Below, piece after piece: positions 7,516 to 17,497 of a DNA stretch of 64,000 nucleotides (its first letter is position 1; the number at the start of each line of letters is the position of its first letter). The stretch lies in contig JADHQL010000001.1 of NCBI GenBank assembly GCA_016777965.1, positions 25,189 to 89,188 of the forward strand. Direction: 5' to 3'. Under the pieces are notes generated by a model. It worked only from the letters and a program-made list of their open reading frames with translations, did no database searches and was not told the DNA's origin. The position numbers were made by a program, and so were the translations under genes. This stretch comes from Fidelibacterota bacterium. GTDB lineage: Bacteria; Fidelibacterota; Marinisomatia; Marinisomatales; Marinisomataceae.

Positions 7516-8019
7516 TTATTGTATGTTGTAAGCAAGACTCTCGTCATTTTCGACTTGACTGAGTTGTGGTTCAGTCTCGTCAATTAGTATTTCTTCCACA
7601 GCAACTTCCGTATCTAATACTTCAAATACTTCATCTGCATAATTGGTAGAATAAAGATTTCCATTCCATTCAAACGTATTTCCAGGTCCTAGTTCATTTC
7701 TAGCTGCTAAAAATGCGACATTAAAGGAGGGTACAGGGGTCGTTTCAATTACTTCTAGTGATTCAACATTATTGTGAAATGTTGGCACTGTTTCAGTAGC
7801 CATGGCTTCATCATTGACTGAATTACCCATATTGGTGTTATTAACTAATGAGGTAATCTCTACATCCACAGTGCCTTCATCAAAAAAGCTTTCTGAGATA
7901 TTATCGGATAGTTCTACTTCTTCGGATTGATCCATGAGAAAAAACAAGGAACCGATACACAAAATTACACCTGCTAACACGAATTTTTCAACATTATTAT
8001 ACATATTTTTTAACTCCAT
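7516..8019 (-). CDS. unknown membrane-anchored acidic protein with F-x2-AR-x2-LGPG motif
   Basis: 167 aa. One N-terminal membrane helix (about residues 12-29), then an acidic low-complexity stretch, then a short conserved-looking module NVAFLAARNELGPGNTFEWN followed by GNLYSTNYADE, and an acidic tail. I recall the pattern FxxARxxLGPGxxFxWxGxxYxTxxxxE from many small uncharacterised proteins of Bacteroidota and relatives; its function is not known to me. Shares a divergent spacer with the SDR gene and a terminator with the kinase-like gene. No function assigned. Confidence 0.6.
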   Translation of the reverse strand: MELKNMYNNVEKFVLAGVILCIGSLFFLMDQSEEVELSDNISESFFDEGTVDVEITSLVNNTNMGNSVNDEAMATETVPTFHNNVESLEVIETTPVPSFNVAFLAARNELGPGNTFEWNGNLYSTNYADEVFEVLDTEVAVEEILIDETEPQLSQVENDESLAYNIQ

Positions 8020-8099
8020 TTGTTATGCCTCTTAATATCGCTTTCATAGCCTATGTACATTTAATTTTCATTTTTGTTTCAATGTTTGTAACTTTTAAT

Positions 8100-9101
8100 A
8101 TGGAAAAAGTATTTGTCAGTGGTGGATCAGGGTTTATATCTCTTCATTTGATTTCAAAGCTCATTCAAGAAGGATATCAAGTAAGAACGTCTTTACGCTC
8201 TTTAGATCGTAAACAAGAAGTGATTGATGCGGCGGAAAAAGAAGTATCCACAGTAGGCATGCTTGAATTCTGTGAACTTGATTTATTAAAAGATGAAGGA
8301 TGGGATGAAGCAGTTGCTGGATGCGATTATGTGCAACATATTGCCTCACCAATCCCAACTACCAACTCCAATGATTATGATATTGTGGTTAAACCTGCGG
8401 TAAATGGCATAAAACGATGCCTTAACGCAGCCTTAAAGAACAATATCAAACGTTTTGTCATGACATCTTCTGTTGCATCGGTAGGAGGGTCTAATCATAA
8501 AAATGAATATGATGATACTGATTGGACGGATTTAACCATGGATGTAGGTCCGTATCAAACCAGTAAAACCAAAGCAGAGCAATATTTATGGGACTTTATG
8601 AAAGAACATGAAGGGAAGACCGACATGGAAGCAGTAGCTATTAATCCTTCTATGGTCTTTGGTAATTCACTATCAGATGATATTGGTGCTTCAAATCTTG
8701 TTATAAAGCGCTTAATTGATGGATCCATGCCTTTCACCTTAAATATTTGTATTAATATCGTTCATATTAAAGATGTTGCTGATATGCACTTTGAGGCGAT
8801 GATTAATGACAAAGCACCTGGTAAACGTTTTATTGCATCTAATAACCATATGTTTTTCCCTGAAATTGCTAAAGTACTAAATGATAATGGCTTTAAAGCA
8901 CCTAAAAGAAATTTACCGACCTTCTTAGCCAGAATATTAGGCAAGTTTGATAAGCAATTATCGTTCTTTCTAAAAGACATCGATATTTTGCGTATTTATC
9001 ACTCTAATAACGCCCGAGATATTCTAGGGTGGAAGTTTCGATCTTCAGAGTCTGCAATTGTAGACGCTGCTACACAAATCGATGCATTGTTGAAAAATTA
9101 G
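8100..9101 (+). CDS. extended SDR, dihydroflavonol-4-reductase-like NAD(P) oxidoreductase
   Basis: 333 aa extended short-chain dehydrogenase. Nucleotide-binding motif VSGGSGFISLHL at the N-terminus (GxxGFI), adenine pocket ELDLL, the catalytic Ser in MTSSVASVG, and YQTSK (YxxxK). The neighbourhood GIKRCLNAALKNNIKRFV is characteristic of the dihydroflavonol reductase / cinnamoyl-CoA reductase-like branch, which in bacteria reduces varied aldehydes or ketones. The ORF track starts at 8025 with a hydrophobic extension; ATG 8100 gives the canonical start immediately before the Rossmann strand. Substrate unknown. Confidence 0.87.
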   Translation: MEKVFVSGGSGFISLHLISKLIQEGYQVRTSLRSLDRKQEVIDAAEKEVSTVGMLEFCELDLLKDEGWDEAVAGCDYVQHIASPIPTTNSNDYDIVVKPAVNGIKRCLNAALKNNIKRFVMTSSVASVGGSNHKNEYDDTDWTDLTMDVGPYQTSKTKAEQYLWDFMKEHEGKTDMEAVAINPSMVFGNSLSDDIGASNLVIKRLIDGSMPFTLNICINIVHIKDVADMHFEAMINDKAPGKRFIASNNHMFFPEIAKVLNDNGFKAPKRNLPTFLARILGKFDKQLSFFLKDIDILRIYHSNNARDILGWKFRSSESAIVDAATQIDALLKN

Positions 9102-9130
9102 TATACTTAATAAATATAAACATAATTCTA

Positions 9131-9181
9131 AAGGAGATTACATAATATATTTGTAGTTTACGCATAATACATATTATGTAT
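9131..9181. promoter_or_regulatory. palindrome and orphan ribosome-binding site before membrane gene
   Basis: The 92-bp spacer ahead of the 9194 gene contains AAGGAGATT (from 9131) with no workable start codon in range, and a perfect 15-bp dyad ATACATA-T-TATGTAT at 9167-9181, 12 bp before the next ATG. The dyad could be an operator or a -10-rich AT element. Nothing else is visible in the spacer. Confidence 0.35.
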
Positions 9182-9193
9182 AATTAATTATAT

Positions 9194-9862
9194 ATGAATA
9201 ATAAACTAGGAAAATCAACAAGACTAATGCTTCTTACCTACCTCGGTTTATTGGCTTCAGCAGGTTTTTTCTATGGTGGCGGTAATTATGTCGACAAAAC
9301 TACTCCCTATTACAATTTCTTTAGAAATTTTATAAGCGATCTTGGCCGTACAACAAGTCATTCTGGTGATGATAATACCATATCAATTATTTTATTCTCA
9401 ATTGGTATGATTGTTCAATTAATTGCAGTTTTAATATATCTTGTTAAAGCAGCTAATTATTTTTCTAGTGAGTACCCTAAAATTAGTTTATTCGCAAAAT
9501 GTTCTGCAATTTTTGGCTCTATAAGTCTTTTAGGGGTCATTTTAACACCAGCAGATGTTCCTTCGTTATATGCTTTACATATTTTCTTTGCAAATTCAGT
9601 ATTTAACGGTGCTTTTGTAACATTAGGTATATATTCTTACTTATTTTACTATAAAGGTCTTAAATACGTCACTTATACCCTATTTTTATGTTCCTTAATC
9701 ATTCTTGGATATATAATATTTCTTGAAATTGGTCCTGAGCCATGGAAATCAATTCAATCACTTACTTTTCATGCAACCTATCAAAAGGTAGCTGTTTTAA
9801 GCTTAATTGGAACAGTTTGGATTATGTCTAAAGGTACAGATCTACTTGACGACAAAATTTAA
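9194..9862 (+). CDS. six-helix membrane protein, DUF998-like
   Basis: 222 aa with about six predicted membrane helices. The segment [12 protein letters not shown] matches the FISDLG signature of DUF998-type integral membrane proteins, whose function is unknown. The helix 1-2 loop carries polar Gly/Asp residues (GGGNYVDK). ATG 9194 follows an AT-rich spacer with a palindrome and no close Shine-Dalgarno. Its 3' end overlaps convergent leuS by 21 bp. No catalytic motif seen. Confidence 0.6.
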   Translation: MNNKLGKSTRLMLLTYLGLLASAGFFYGGGNYVDKTTPYYNFFRNFISDLGRTTSHSGDDNTISIILFSIGMIVQLIAVLIYLVKAANYFSSEYPKISLFAKCSAIFGSISLLGVILTPADVPSLYALHIFFANSVFNGAFVTLGIYSYLFYYKGLKYVTYTLFLCSLIILGYIIFLEIGPEPWKSIQSLTFHATYQKVAVLSLIGTVWIMSKGTDLLDDKI

Positions 9863-12283
9863 AAGTCTGTTTGGTACATAAATTGTTTTTACAACATTTC
9901 CTACGGATGTGAATTTTTCGACATTTTCTAAGGACAGAGCTTCAGAAATAACATCTTTTTCAGCTGAATCTTTAGCAACGTTAATATTAGCTCTAAGCTT
10001 TCCATTTACTTGGACAGCAATAGTAACTTCATCTAATTGTATCAAATTTTCGTCAAACTGTGGCCATGGCTGGTATGTAATAGTTTCAGAATGACCTAGC
10101 AAACTCCAAAACTCTTCTGAAAGATGTGGGATAAATGGGCTTAATATGATTGCTAGCTCCTCAATAAGTTCTTTAGAAATTGTATTACATTTCTGTAAAT
10201 GATTACAATAAATCATTAGTTGAGATATTGCAGTATTAAAATGTAGATTTTCGATATCTTCGCCTATTTTTTTAATTGTTTGATGGTGTAAAAATAATGT
10301 GTCTTTATCCTTTTCATCACTATCTACTATCTTCGACGACAAATTACCATTTTCATCAACAATAATTGACCATAATTTATTTACAAATCTATAGCATCCT
10401 TGTAAACCTTTTGTACTCCAAGGCTTTGATTTGTTTAAGGGACCCATAAACATCTCATAAAGCCTCATCGAATCTGAGCCGTATTCATCAATAATATCTT
10501 CTGGATTTATTACATTCCCTCTAGATTTACTCATTTTTGTACCATCATCTCCTAAAATCATTCCCTGATTATATAATTTTTTAAATGGTTCTTTGGTCGA
10601 TACTAGGCCTAAATCGTATAAAACATGATGCCAAAATCTAGAGTATAATAAATGCAGTACTGCATGCTCTTGTCCGCCAATATATAAATCTACCGGCATC
10701 CAATAGTTTTCTTTTTCTTTTGACCATGCCTCATTTGTATTGTTAGGATCTGTAAATCTTAAAAAATACCAACAAGATCCAGCCCATTGAGGCATAGTAT
10801 TTGTTTCTCTAAGTCCAATAATATTACCATTTTCATCTTTTACTTCAACCCAATTTTTAACTAATGATAATGGAGATTTACCATCATCTGATGGCTTATA
10901 ATTTTCAACTTCAGGAAGCATTACTGGCAAATCCGTTTCTTGAATTAACTCTACTGAATCTTCCTTATAAATTAATGGAAAAGGCTCTCCCCAATATCTT
11001 TGTCTAGAAAATAACCAATCTCTTAATTTGTAATTAACTGTGGCTTTTCCTATTGCATTTTTTTCAATAAATGAAATTGCTTTTTTAATAGCTTGATCTA
11101 CACTTAATCCGTCCATGGATAAGGTTATATTGCTTGAAGAATTAATAATTTTGGCACTACCTTTTGCAGTGTATGCAGCTTTTGATACATCTCCACCTTC
11201 TACAACTTCTACAATTGGAAGATTATATTTTGATGCAAACTCCCAATCTCTTTCATCGTGACCAGGAACTGCCATAATTGCGCCAGTGCCATAACTTATC
11301 AACACATAGTCAGCTATCCATATTTCAATTCTTTCTTTACTGAAGGGATTTATTGCATAACTACCTGTGAAAACACCAGTTTTATCCTTATTAACTTCTG
11401 TTCTATCAAAATCTGATTTCTTTTTTGTTTCCTCAATATAAGCTTCTACTTTGGATCTTTGCTCTTCTGTGACAATTGAATGAATTAAAGTATGTTCTGG
11501 AGCTAAAACCATATAAGATGCTCCGAAAAGAGTGTCAGGTCTTGTAGTGTATACATTGATAGTATCATTATGTCCATCAATATCAAACTCTAACTCAACC
11601 CCCTCTGATTTACCAATCCAATTTTTTTGAAGTTCTTTAATATTTTCTGGCCAATCTAAATCATCTAATCCATCAAGTAATGACTCTGCATAGTCAGTAA
11701 TCTTTAAAATCCATTGTCTCATTGGTAATCTTACTACAGGATGTCCGCCAATATCTGATTTTCCGTTTACAACTTCTTCGTTAGCAAGGACTGCTTTTAG
11801 TTCAGGGCACCAATTAACAGCAACCTCTTGCTCATAAGCTAAACCTTTATTATAAAGTTGCATAAAAATCCATTGAGTCCATTTGTAGTAATTAGGATCA
11901 GTTGTATTTATTTCTCTTGACCAATCATAAGAAAATCCAAGGCTATTAATCTGTTTTTTAAAATTTGAAACATTCTGATGAGTTGTTTTTTTAGGATGAG
12001 TACCTGTTTTTATAGCATATTGCTCTGCTGGTAAGCCAAACGCATCCCAACCCATAGGATGAAGCACATTAAAACCTTTCATGCGCTTGTAACGTGCTAC
12101 AATATCCGTTGCTACGTATCCTAAAGCATGACCAACATGCAATCCTGTCCCAGACGGATAAGGAAACATATCTAAAACGTAATATTTAGGTTTATTGGTA
12201 GAGATATCCTCAGACTTAAAAGTTCGATTTTCAGACCAAAATTTTTGCCATTTACTCTCTATGGATTTATGATTGTAGCTCAA
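9842..12283 (-). CDS. leuS: leucyl-tRNA synthetase
   Basis: 813 aa class Ia synthetase charging tRNA-Leu. The HIGH motif is HVGH (49-52) within [20 protein letters not shown], the editing domain (CP1) carries [12 protein letters not shown] and [15 protein letters not shown], and the KMSKS motif is [10 protein letters not shown] near residue 580. C-terminal anticodon-binding domain with VQVNGKLR is present. The Cys pairs of the E. coli ZN-1 insert are replaced ([18 protein letters not shown]), a form also common in other phyla. Last gene of a small operon behind msrA and an unknown; two bases separate it from that unknown. Confidence 0.98.
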   Translation of the reverse strand: MSYNHKSIESKWQKFWSENRTFKSEDISTNKPKYYVLDMFPYPSGTGLHVGHALGYVATDIVARYKRMKGFNVLHPMGWDAFGLPAEQYAIKTGTHPKKTTHQNVSNFKKQINSLGFSYDWSREINTTDPNYYKWTQWIFMQLYNKGLAYEQEVAVNWCPELKAVLANEEVVNGKSDIGGHPVVRLPMRQWILKITDYAESLLDGLDDLDWPENIKELQKNWIGKSEGVELEFDIDGHNDTINVYTTRPDTLFGASYMVLAPEHTLIHSIVTEEQRSKVEAYIEETKKKSDFDRTEVNKDKTGVFTGSYAINPFSKERIEIWIADYVLISYGTGAIMAVPGHDERDWEFASKYNLPIVEVVEGGDVSKAAYTAKGSAKIINSSSNITLSMDGLSVDQAIKKAISFIEKNAIGKATVNYKLRDWLFSRQRYWGEPFPLIYKEDSVELIQETDLPVMLPEVENYKPSDDGKSPLSLVKNWVEVKDENGNIIGLRETNTMPQWAGSCWYFLRFTDPNNTNEAWSKEKENYWMPVDLYIGGQEHAVLHLLYSRFWHHVLYDLGLVSTKEPFKKLYNQGMILGDDGTKMSKSRGNVINPEDIIDEYGSDSMRLYEMFMGPLNKSKPWSTKGLQGCYRFVNKLWSIIVDENGNLSSKIVDSDEKDKDTLFLHHQTIKKIGEDIENLHFNTAISQLMIYCNHLQKCNTISKELIEELAIILSPFIPHLSEEFWSLLGHSETITYQPWPQFDENLIQLDEVTIAVQVNGKLRANINVAKDSAEKDVISEALSLENVEKFTSVGNVVKTIYVPNRLLNFVVK

Positions 12284-12285
12284 AT

Positions 12286-12831
12286 TTAATAGAAGTTCTT
12301 AATTTGCTTCATCCAATCTAGAATAATTGCATTTACATCAATTGGTTGATTATTTGAGGAGCCATAACCCATATTATTTGAAGTTGTGCTTCCAAAAGCA
12401 TTAGTCATTGGTCCACTATATTCATCATCTGCAAGCACTTGATTTGCTTGAAATTTAGCAAACACTTTCTTGGTATTTGGATCTCTAAAAATAATTGATG
12501 AAGTTTTTGGGTCTGCAGTTGAGCCGTAATATGGGTCGAAATTAAAATCTTCAAAGTTGATTAAAACTTCCATATCCCCATCTGTTTCAGGAGGTAATAT
12601 TTCAAAACCAATTTTAACTAATTCAGATTGCAATGATTGTATATGTTCAACCATAAAAGGATCTTGAATATAATCATTAATAAACTCTTCGATTTTATTT
12701 GTCTGACTAAGCTTTACTTTTTTTCTTCTGAACTGTCCATTCAGGTCTGTCGTAAAGACAAATAACATTAATAAAGCCAGTAGATATGTATAATTTTTAA
12801 GCTTAATTATGTTCTCAATTAAATAGCGCAT
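12286..12831 (-). CDS. exported protein of unknown function
   Basis: 181 aa. A hydrophobic N-terminal helix (about residues 15-27) followed by NGQF resembles a signal peptide, so the product is likely exported or anchored. The body has an acidic beta-rich stretch ([35 protein letters not shown]), a Gly/Ser/Asn-rich loop ([13 protein letters not shown]) and a C-terminal helix ending [10 protein letters not shown]. The pattern of a parseable strand plus NTKKVFAKF loosely recalls DUF4136-type envelope proteins, but I cannot assign it. Its start overlaps the msrA 3' end by 13 bp, so it is co-transcribed. Confidence 0.7.
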   Translation of the reverse strand: MRYLIENIIKLKNYTYLLALLMLFVFTTDLNGQFRRKKVKLSQTNKIEEFINDYIQDPFMVEHIQSLQSELVKIGFEILPPETDGDMEVLINFEDFNFDPYYGSTADPKTSSIIFRDPNTKKVFAKFQANQVLADDEYSGPMTNAFGSTTSNNMGYGSSNNQPIDVNAIILDWMKQIKNFY

Positions 12832-13361
12832 CCTTCTATTCCTCTTTTTTTGTAATAATCTTGATGATAATCTTCTGCATTGTAAAAATCAGAAATAGCT
12901 TCAATCTCGGTTACAATCTTAGAAGTAAACTTTCCTGATTCATTTAATTCATTAATTTTTCTTTCAATAATTTGTTTTTCATCATCGTTAGAAAAATATG
13001 CAGCTGAACGATATTGAGTGCCTATATCTGGGCCTTGACGATTTAATGTGGTAGGATCATGAAGCTCAAAGAAAGTATCTAACAGTTTTTCAAAAGTAAT
13101 TTCATTAGGATTATACTCAATCTCTACTGCTTCGGCATGACCTGTTAATCCAGTACACACCAGTTCATATGAAGGATTTTTAACTTTTCCACCTATATAT
13201 CCTACTGTTGTAGATTTCACTCCATCCATTTGTTGAAATGTAGATTCAACCCCCCAAAAACAACCAGCTGCAAATACAGCTTTTTTATTCTCTGTGTCAT
13301 TTGCCATTACTAACCCCGTTATTGAAATAAAAATTGCTAAATATGTTTTAATTTTTATCAT
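12819..13361 (-). CDS. msrA: peptide methionine sulfoxide reductase A, exported form
   Basis: 180 aa MsrA, reducing methionine-S-sulfoxide. Catalytic GCFWG at 33-37 with flanking VESTF; HAEAVEIEY, RQGPDIGTQYRSAAYF and HQDYY follow in family order; the C-terminus EGCAI offers a resolving Cys. A hydrophobic N-terminus (IKTYLAIFISITGLVMAND) looks like a signal peptide, so the enzyme probably works in the periplasm. A 45-codon membrane peptide overlaps its start by 14 bp upstream. Confidence 0.95.
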   Translation of the reverse strand: MIKIKTYLAIFISITGLVMANDTENKKAVFAAGCFWGVESTFQQMDGVKSTTVGYIGGKVKNPSYELVCTGLTGHAEAVEIEYNPNEITFEKLLDTFFELHDPTTLNRQGPDIGTQYRSAAYFSNDDEKQIIERKINELNESGKFTSKIVTEIEAISDFYNAEDYHQDYYKKRGIEGCAI

Positions 13362-13485
13362 ATGTGTAATAAAAGTATGCTCCTATAATGCTCATTGGAA
13401 TCGATAGAACTGTACCGATTACTGGTATTAAAAAAGATGCCAAAAATATACCAATACCAACAATTATTGTATTGAAAATACGCAC
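13348..13485 (-). CDS. small hydrophobic membrane peptide (45 aa), unknown
   Basis: Too short for the ORF track. GTG at 13485 preceded by AAGAAAGG at good spacing encodes 45 codons: MRIFNTIIVGIGIFLASFLI, a Pro/Gly-rich turn and a second hydrophobic run ending FYYTYDKN. Two membrane-spanning segments are plausible. Its 3' end overlaps the msrA start by 14 bp, so it is probably the first gene of the msrA-leuS transcript and may couple translation. No family recognised. It accounts for most of the otherwise empty 263-bp stretch upstream of msrA. Confidence 0.55.
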   Translation of the reverse strand: MRIFNTIIVGIGIFLASFLIPVIGTVLSIPMSIIGAYFYYTYDKN

Positions 13486-13570
13486 AATTAACCTTTCTTA
13501 ATAAAAATTCTTTTAATATTTCGCATTTTCACATAAAAAATTAAGAAAAAATATAAATTAATTAAATAAA

Positions 13571-13597
13571 AAAGCCTCTCAACAACTGAGAGGCTTT
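13571..13597 (-). terminator. intrinsic terminator of the nusA-pnp-ald-merR operon
   Basis: On the minus strand AAAGCCTCTCA-GTTGT-TGAGAGGCTTT, an 11-bp perfect stem with a 5-nt loop, runs into TTTTATTTAATT. It lies 28 bp after the MerR-type gene stop and closes the long operon before the msrA transcript starts. Confidence 0.88.
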
Positions 13598-13624
13598 GGT
13601 GGCTACCATAATAGACTCTCACCC

Positions 13625-13972
13625 TTAGTGTCTATTTAGTATATTTAAAATATTCTTTAATTCATTTTTAATCTCATTTAAAGCTGATACTTGAGTATTA
13701 GATAATGATTTTTCTGGTAAAGTTTTAGTTGATCTGTTTTTAAGCTCTTCAACCGCTCCTTTAATAGTAAATTTTTTATCATAAAGCAATTTCTTAATAT
13801 CAAGTATTACTTGAATATCTTGCTTTTTATAGGTCCTATTTCCAGCCTTATTCTTTGATGGTTTTAATGAAGGAAATTCAGATTCCCAATACCTTAACAC
13901 GTAAGGCTTAAGCTCCGTCATTTCACTTACTTTTTTAATACTATAATAGAGTTTTGATTTTGATTCAAGCAT
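13625..13972 (-). CDS. MerR family regulator
   Basis: 115 aa. An N-terminal MerR helix-turn-helix: YSIKKVSEMTELKPYVLRYW, then the wing ESEFPSLKPSKNKAGNRTYK and the second helical part DIQVILDIKKLLYDKKFTIK. The C-terminal part is a short coiled coil (NEIKNELKNILNILN) for dimerisation, with no cysteine-rich effector site, so it is not a metal or oxidant sensor of the classic kind. This compact form is commonly found after housekeeping operons. It is the last gene before the terminator; targets unknown. Confidence 0.87.
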   Translation of the reverse strand: MLESKSKLYYSIKKVSEMTELKPYVLRYWESEFPSLKPSKNKAGNRTYKKQDIQVILDIKKLLYDKKFTIKGAVEELKNRSTKTLPEKSLSNTQVSALNEIKNELKNILNILNRH

Positions 13973-14033
13973 TGCTTTAATATTATATAAAAAATATAAT
14001 TAAAGCGATACTTTAAATAAAAAATATAGATAT

Positions 14034-15131
14034 TTAAAGTGATTTTGGATCAGAATAGTCTAACGAATGAGCAACAGCAACTTCTTCATTTGTAAGTTTG
14101 CCTTTATATGTGTTTAACGCCATTAGAAGTTTATCATCATTAAATAAACCGTGCAATCCAGAATTAGCAAATTTAAGGATAAATGGCTTTGTTGCTTCAT
14201 TAAGCGCATTGGTTGCTGTAAATGGAACAGCGGAAGGAATGTTCTTAACACAATAATGAATAATGTTATCCACCTCATATGTTGGATCTCCATGTGTTGT
14301 TGGTTTAGAGGTCTCAAAACATCCACCTTGGTCAACAGACACATCAGATAAAATGGATTTGGGTTCCATTAAACTCAACATATCTCTAGTTATAACTGTA
14401 GGAGGTTTCCCTCCAGGAGTTAAAACTGCACCAACAACAATATCTACCATAGGTAAAATTCCCTCAATTACTTGTTTGGAGGATTCGCCAACATTTACTG
14501 CTGGATATCTACTTTTAATATCATTTAATAATTCGTTATTAACATCTAGTAAAGTTGTACTAGCACCTAATCCTAAACTCATTTGCATTGCATTTAATCC
14601 AACAATACCTCCACCGATGATTAATACGTTTGCAGGATCAGCTAAGCTTGTACCAGCAATCAACTTACCTTTTCCACCCTTGCTCTTCTTTAAAAGCTCA
14701 ATACTGTCTAATAAAGATAGCCTACCAGCAATTTCGCTCATCGGTTTTAACATGGGAGTTTGGTTGTTTATAACCACAGTTTCATATGCTAATCCAGTAA
14801 CATTGCAATCCATAAGCTTTCGTGTTAAATCTTTTGATGAACTTAGGTGCAAATAAGTAAAAATTACCTTATTTGAAAGCATTTCAACTTCTTCTAATGA
14901 GGGTTCTTTAACCTTAACAATCAACTCTGATCTATCAAAAACTTCTGAAGCAGAATCAACGATTGTACAACCTAAAGATGAGTAATCCTCGTCATTATAT
15001 CCACTATCTTGACCTGCCCCAGATTGAACATATAGCTCATGAGAGCTTTGAAGAAGCATTTTTGCTGTTTCTGGATTAATAGAAACGCGATATTCTTGAG
15101 AAATAATTTCTTTTGGAATACCAATTTTCAT
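14034..15131 (-). CDS. ald: alanine dehydrogenase
   Basis: 365 aa NAD-dependent alanine dehydrogenase interconverting alanine and pyruvate plus ammonia. The start MKIGIPKEI, the substrate-site KVKEPSLEE (Lys) and FTYLHLSSS (His), the Rossmann motif VLIIGGGIVGLNAMQ and the C-terminal VDQGGCFETSKPTTH all match the family. It sits 8 bp after pnp, an unusual downstream partner, and ahead of a MerR-type gene. An AGCS alanine/sodium symporter elsewhere in the window gives it a possible substrate supply. Confidence 0.96.
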   Translation of the reverse strand: MKIGIPKEIISQEYRVSINPETAKMLLQSSHELYVQSGAGQDSGYNDEDYSSLGCTIVDSASEVFDRSELIVKVKEPSLEEVEMLSNKVIFTYLHLSSSKDLTRKLMDCNVTGLAYETVVINNQTPMLKPMSEIAGRLSLLDSIELLKKSKGGKGKLIAGTSLADPANVLIIGGGIVGLNAMQMSLGLGASTTLLDVNNELLNDIKSRYPAVNVGESSKQVIEGILPMVDIVVGAVLTPGGKPPTVITRDMLSLMEPKSILSDVSVDQGGCFETSKPTTHGDPTYEVDNIIHYCVKNIPSAVPFTATNALNEATKPFILKFANSGLHGLFNDDKLLMALNTYKGKLTNEEVAVAHSLDYSDPKSL

Positions 15132-15139
15132 ATCATTTA

Positions 15140-17218
15140 TTATTCAGGTTTTTCAGTTAAAAGTTTAATACTGAAATTTAAACGACCTTGCTTATCAATT
15201 TCAAATAGCTTTATCTTAACTTCATCGCCCACAGATAGCACATCTTCAACTTTATTAACACGTTTCCATGCTAGCTGAGAAATGTGGACCAACCCTTCTC
15301 TTCCCGGAGCGAATTCAACAAAAGCACCAAAGTCTAAAATTTTAGTCACTTTACCGTCGAAAACAGATCCAACTTCTGGATCTTGAACTACAGCTTTAAT
15401 TTGAGATATTGCGTTATCTAATTTTGCTTTGTTTTCTGCTGATACACTTACAGTACCATCATCTTCAATATTAATAACACATTCTGCATTTTCCTGAAGA
15501 GCCTTAATATTTTTACCTCCAGGACCTATTAATGCGCCAATCTTATCTTTATCTATCTTAAAAGATTCAATTTGAGGTGCATATTGGGATAATGCATTCG
15601 GTTTGTCAATTGCTTTATTCATTTCACCTAGAATGTGCAATCTACCTTTATTTGCTTGTTCAAGAGCATTTGATAAAATATCCATAGAAAGACCAGGAAC
15701 TTTTAAATCAAGTTGAATTGCACTAATTCCATCTTTTGTACCAGCTACCTTGAAATCCATGTCTCCAAGGAAGTCTTCAGTACCTAGAATATCACTTAAA
15801 ACTGCGTAATTATCATCATCTTCCATAATTAAGCCCATAGCTATACCTGCCACATGCTCTTTTATAGGAACACCAGCATTCATCATGGCTAATGAGCCGC
15901 CACACACAGATGCCATTGAGGAAGAACCGTTTGATTCAGTAATTTCAGATACAATACGAACTGTATATGGGAATTCTTCTGAAGATGGTAATATAGGTTT
16001 TAATGATCTTTCAGCTAAATGACCATGACCAATTTCACGTCTATTAGTAAAACCAATTCTTCCAACTTCTCCTACACTATATGGAGGAAAGTTATAATGC
16101 AACAAGAATGATTTTTTATAATCACTAGCCATTGAATCAATAATTTGCTCATCTCTACTAGAACCTAAAGTTAAAGCAGCTATAGACTGCGTTTCACCGC
16201 GAGTAAACAATGCAGATCCATGCGCTCTTGGAAGGATAGATTCTACAACGCTAATATCTCTAATATCTTCTAATCCTCTACCATCAACTCTAACTTTTTT
16301 ATCTAAAACAGTTTTTCTAACTGTGTTTTTGAACATATTTTTAATATAATTCTTAACTTCTGGATACATTTCTTCATCTTCAAGATATGGTTCTAATGCT
16401 TCTTTCTCAATTACATTAAATTTGTCGTCTCTTGCTTGCTTAGTGTCTAAATCAAATATCTTTTCCATTTTTGACAAGTAAGCATCATCTAAAGACTTTT
16501 CAATATCTTCAGTTATAACTTTTGTATCAACAATCTCATAAGAATTGTCAAAATGTTCTGAAAACTCCATTTGAAGATCAACAATATCATTAATTCCATC
16601 CATTGCTATATCTAATGCTTCTAAAATTGTTTTTTCAGGTACAAAATTAGACCCACCTTCAATCATACAAATTTTATCTTTTTTTCCAGTAACTATTAAG
16701 TCTAAATCTGATGATTCCATCTGTTCATTTGTTGGATTTAAAACATATTCTCCGTCAATTAATCCAATTTTTACAGAAGCAATAGGACCATCAAATGGTA
16801 CTGGTGACAATAATAAGGCTGCTGAAGCACCAATAGCAGCTACAATATCTGGTGTATTTACACCGTCATATGACATTGTAGTTAACATAATTTGCAATTC
16901 ATGCCTATAATTCTTAGGTATTAAAGGTCTAATAGGTCTATCTGTAAGACGTGAAGTTAGTACCTCAGCATCTGTAGGTTTAGCCTCTCTTTTAAAGAAC
17001 CCTCCAGGTATTTTTCCACCCGCATAATGTTTTTCTCTGTATTCAACCTGCATTGGTAAAAAATCGATGCCTTCTCTTGGTTCAGGTGAACAACATACTG
17101 TTGCTAAGATTACTGTTTCTCCATAACTAATAAATACGGAACCACCAGCTTGCCTAGCGATTTGTCCAGATTCTATTTTAAGCGGTCTTCCCGCTATATT
17201 CTTTTCTACTTTTATCAT
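15140..17218 (-). CDS. pnp: polynucleotide phosphorylase
   Basis: 692 aa PNPase, the phosphorolytic 3'-5' exoribonuclease of the RNA degradosome. Two RNase PH domains (about 1-210 and 310-530, the second with FTRGETQSIAALTLG and the catalytic GTEDFLGDMDFKVAGT), a KH domain (KIGALIGPGGKNIKALQ) and an S1 domain (GSVFDGKVTKILDFGAFVEF) in order. Preceded by rpsO by 12 bp, the standard order. Confidence 0.98.
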   Translation of the reverse strand: MIKVEKNIAGRPLKIESGQIARQAGGSVFISYGETVILATVCCSPEPREGIDFLPMQVEYREKHYAGGKIPGGFFKREAKPTDAEVLTSRLTDRPIRPLIPKNYRHELQIMLTTMSYDGVNTPDIVAAIGASAALLLSPVPFDGPIASVKIGLIDGEYVLNPTNEQMESSDLDLIVTGKKDKICMIEGGSNFVPEKTILEALDIAMDGINDIVDLQMEFSEHFDNSYEIVDTKVITEDIEKSLDDAYLSKMEKIFDLDTKQARDDKFNVIEKEALEPYLEDEEMYPEVKNYIKNMFKNTVRKTVLDKKVRVDGRGLEDIRDISVVESILPRAHGSALFTRGETQSIAALTLGSSRDEQIIDSMASDYKKSFLLHYNFPPYSVGEVGRIGFTNRREIGHGHLAERSLKPILPSSEEFPYTVRIVSEITESNGSSSMASVCGGSLAMMNAGVPIKEHVAGIAMGLIMEDDDNYAVLSDILGTEDFLGDMDFKVAGTKDGISAIQLDLKVPGLSMDILSNALEQANKGRLHILGEMNKAIDKPNALSQYAPQIESFKIDKDKIGALIGPGGKNIKALQENAECVINIEDDGTVSVSAENKAKLDNAISQIKAVVQDPEVGSVFDGKVTKILDFGAFVEFAPGREGLVHISQLAWKRVNKVEDVLSVGDEVKIKLFEIDKQGRLNFSIKLLTEKPE

Positions 17219-17230
17219 TTTCTTCTTTTT

Positions 17231-17497
17231 TTATCCTCTTATCGATAGTTTTTTAATTAATTCATCATAACTATCTAGTTTAGTTTTTCTTAAATATTTC
17301 AATAGCTTCTTTCGCTGTGACACTAACTTAACTAAACCATGTTTTGAATGAACATCTTTCTTGTGCATCTTTACATGCTCTGTCAATGATCTAATTCGAT
17401 CAGTTAGAAGCGTAATTTGCGCTTCACTACTACCGACATTCTTTGCATCAAGACCCACGTCTTGAAGAAGTGTACTTGTTTCTTTACTATATTTCAT
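17231..17497 (-). CDS. rpsO: ribosomal protein S15
   Basis: 88 aa, the normal S15 size. Binds 16S rRNA in the platform of the 30S subunit. Recognisable GSSEAQITLLTDRIRSLTEH, the KKDVHSKHGLVKLVSQRKKLLKYL core and a C-terminal Tyr-rich helix. Its start overlaps ribF by 11 bp. In E. coli S15 represses its own translation via its mRNA leader; here the start lies within ribF and no separate leader is available. Confidence 0.98.
   Translation of the reverse strand: MKYSKETSTLLQDVGLDAKNVGSSEAQITLLTDRIRSLTEHVKMHKKDVHSKHGLVKLVSQRKKLLKYLRKTKLDSYDELIKKLSIRG

Noticed and set aside
8025-8099. hydrophobic N-terminal extension of the SDR
   Set aside because: Rossmann strand begins directly after ATG 8100; extension is upstream spacer.
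14263-14856. 197-aa plus-strand ORF opposite ald
   Set aside because: Antisense to a secure alanine dehydrogenase; no domain or start signal.
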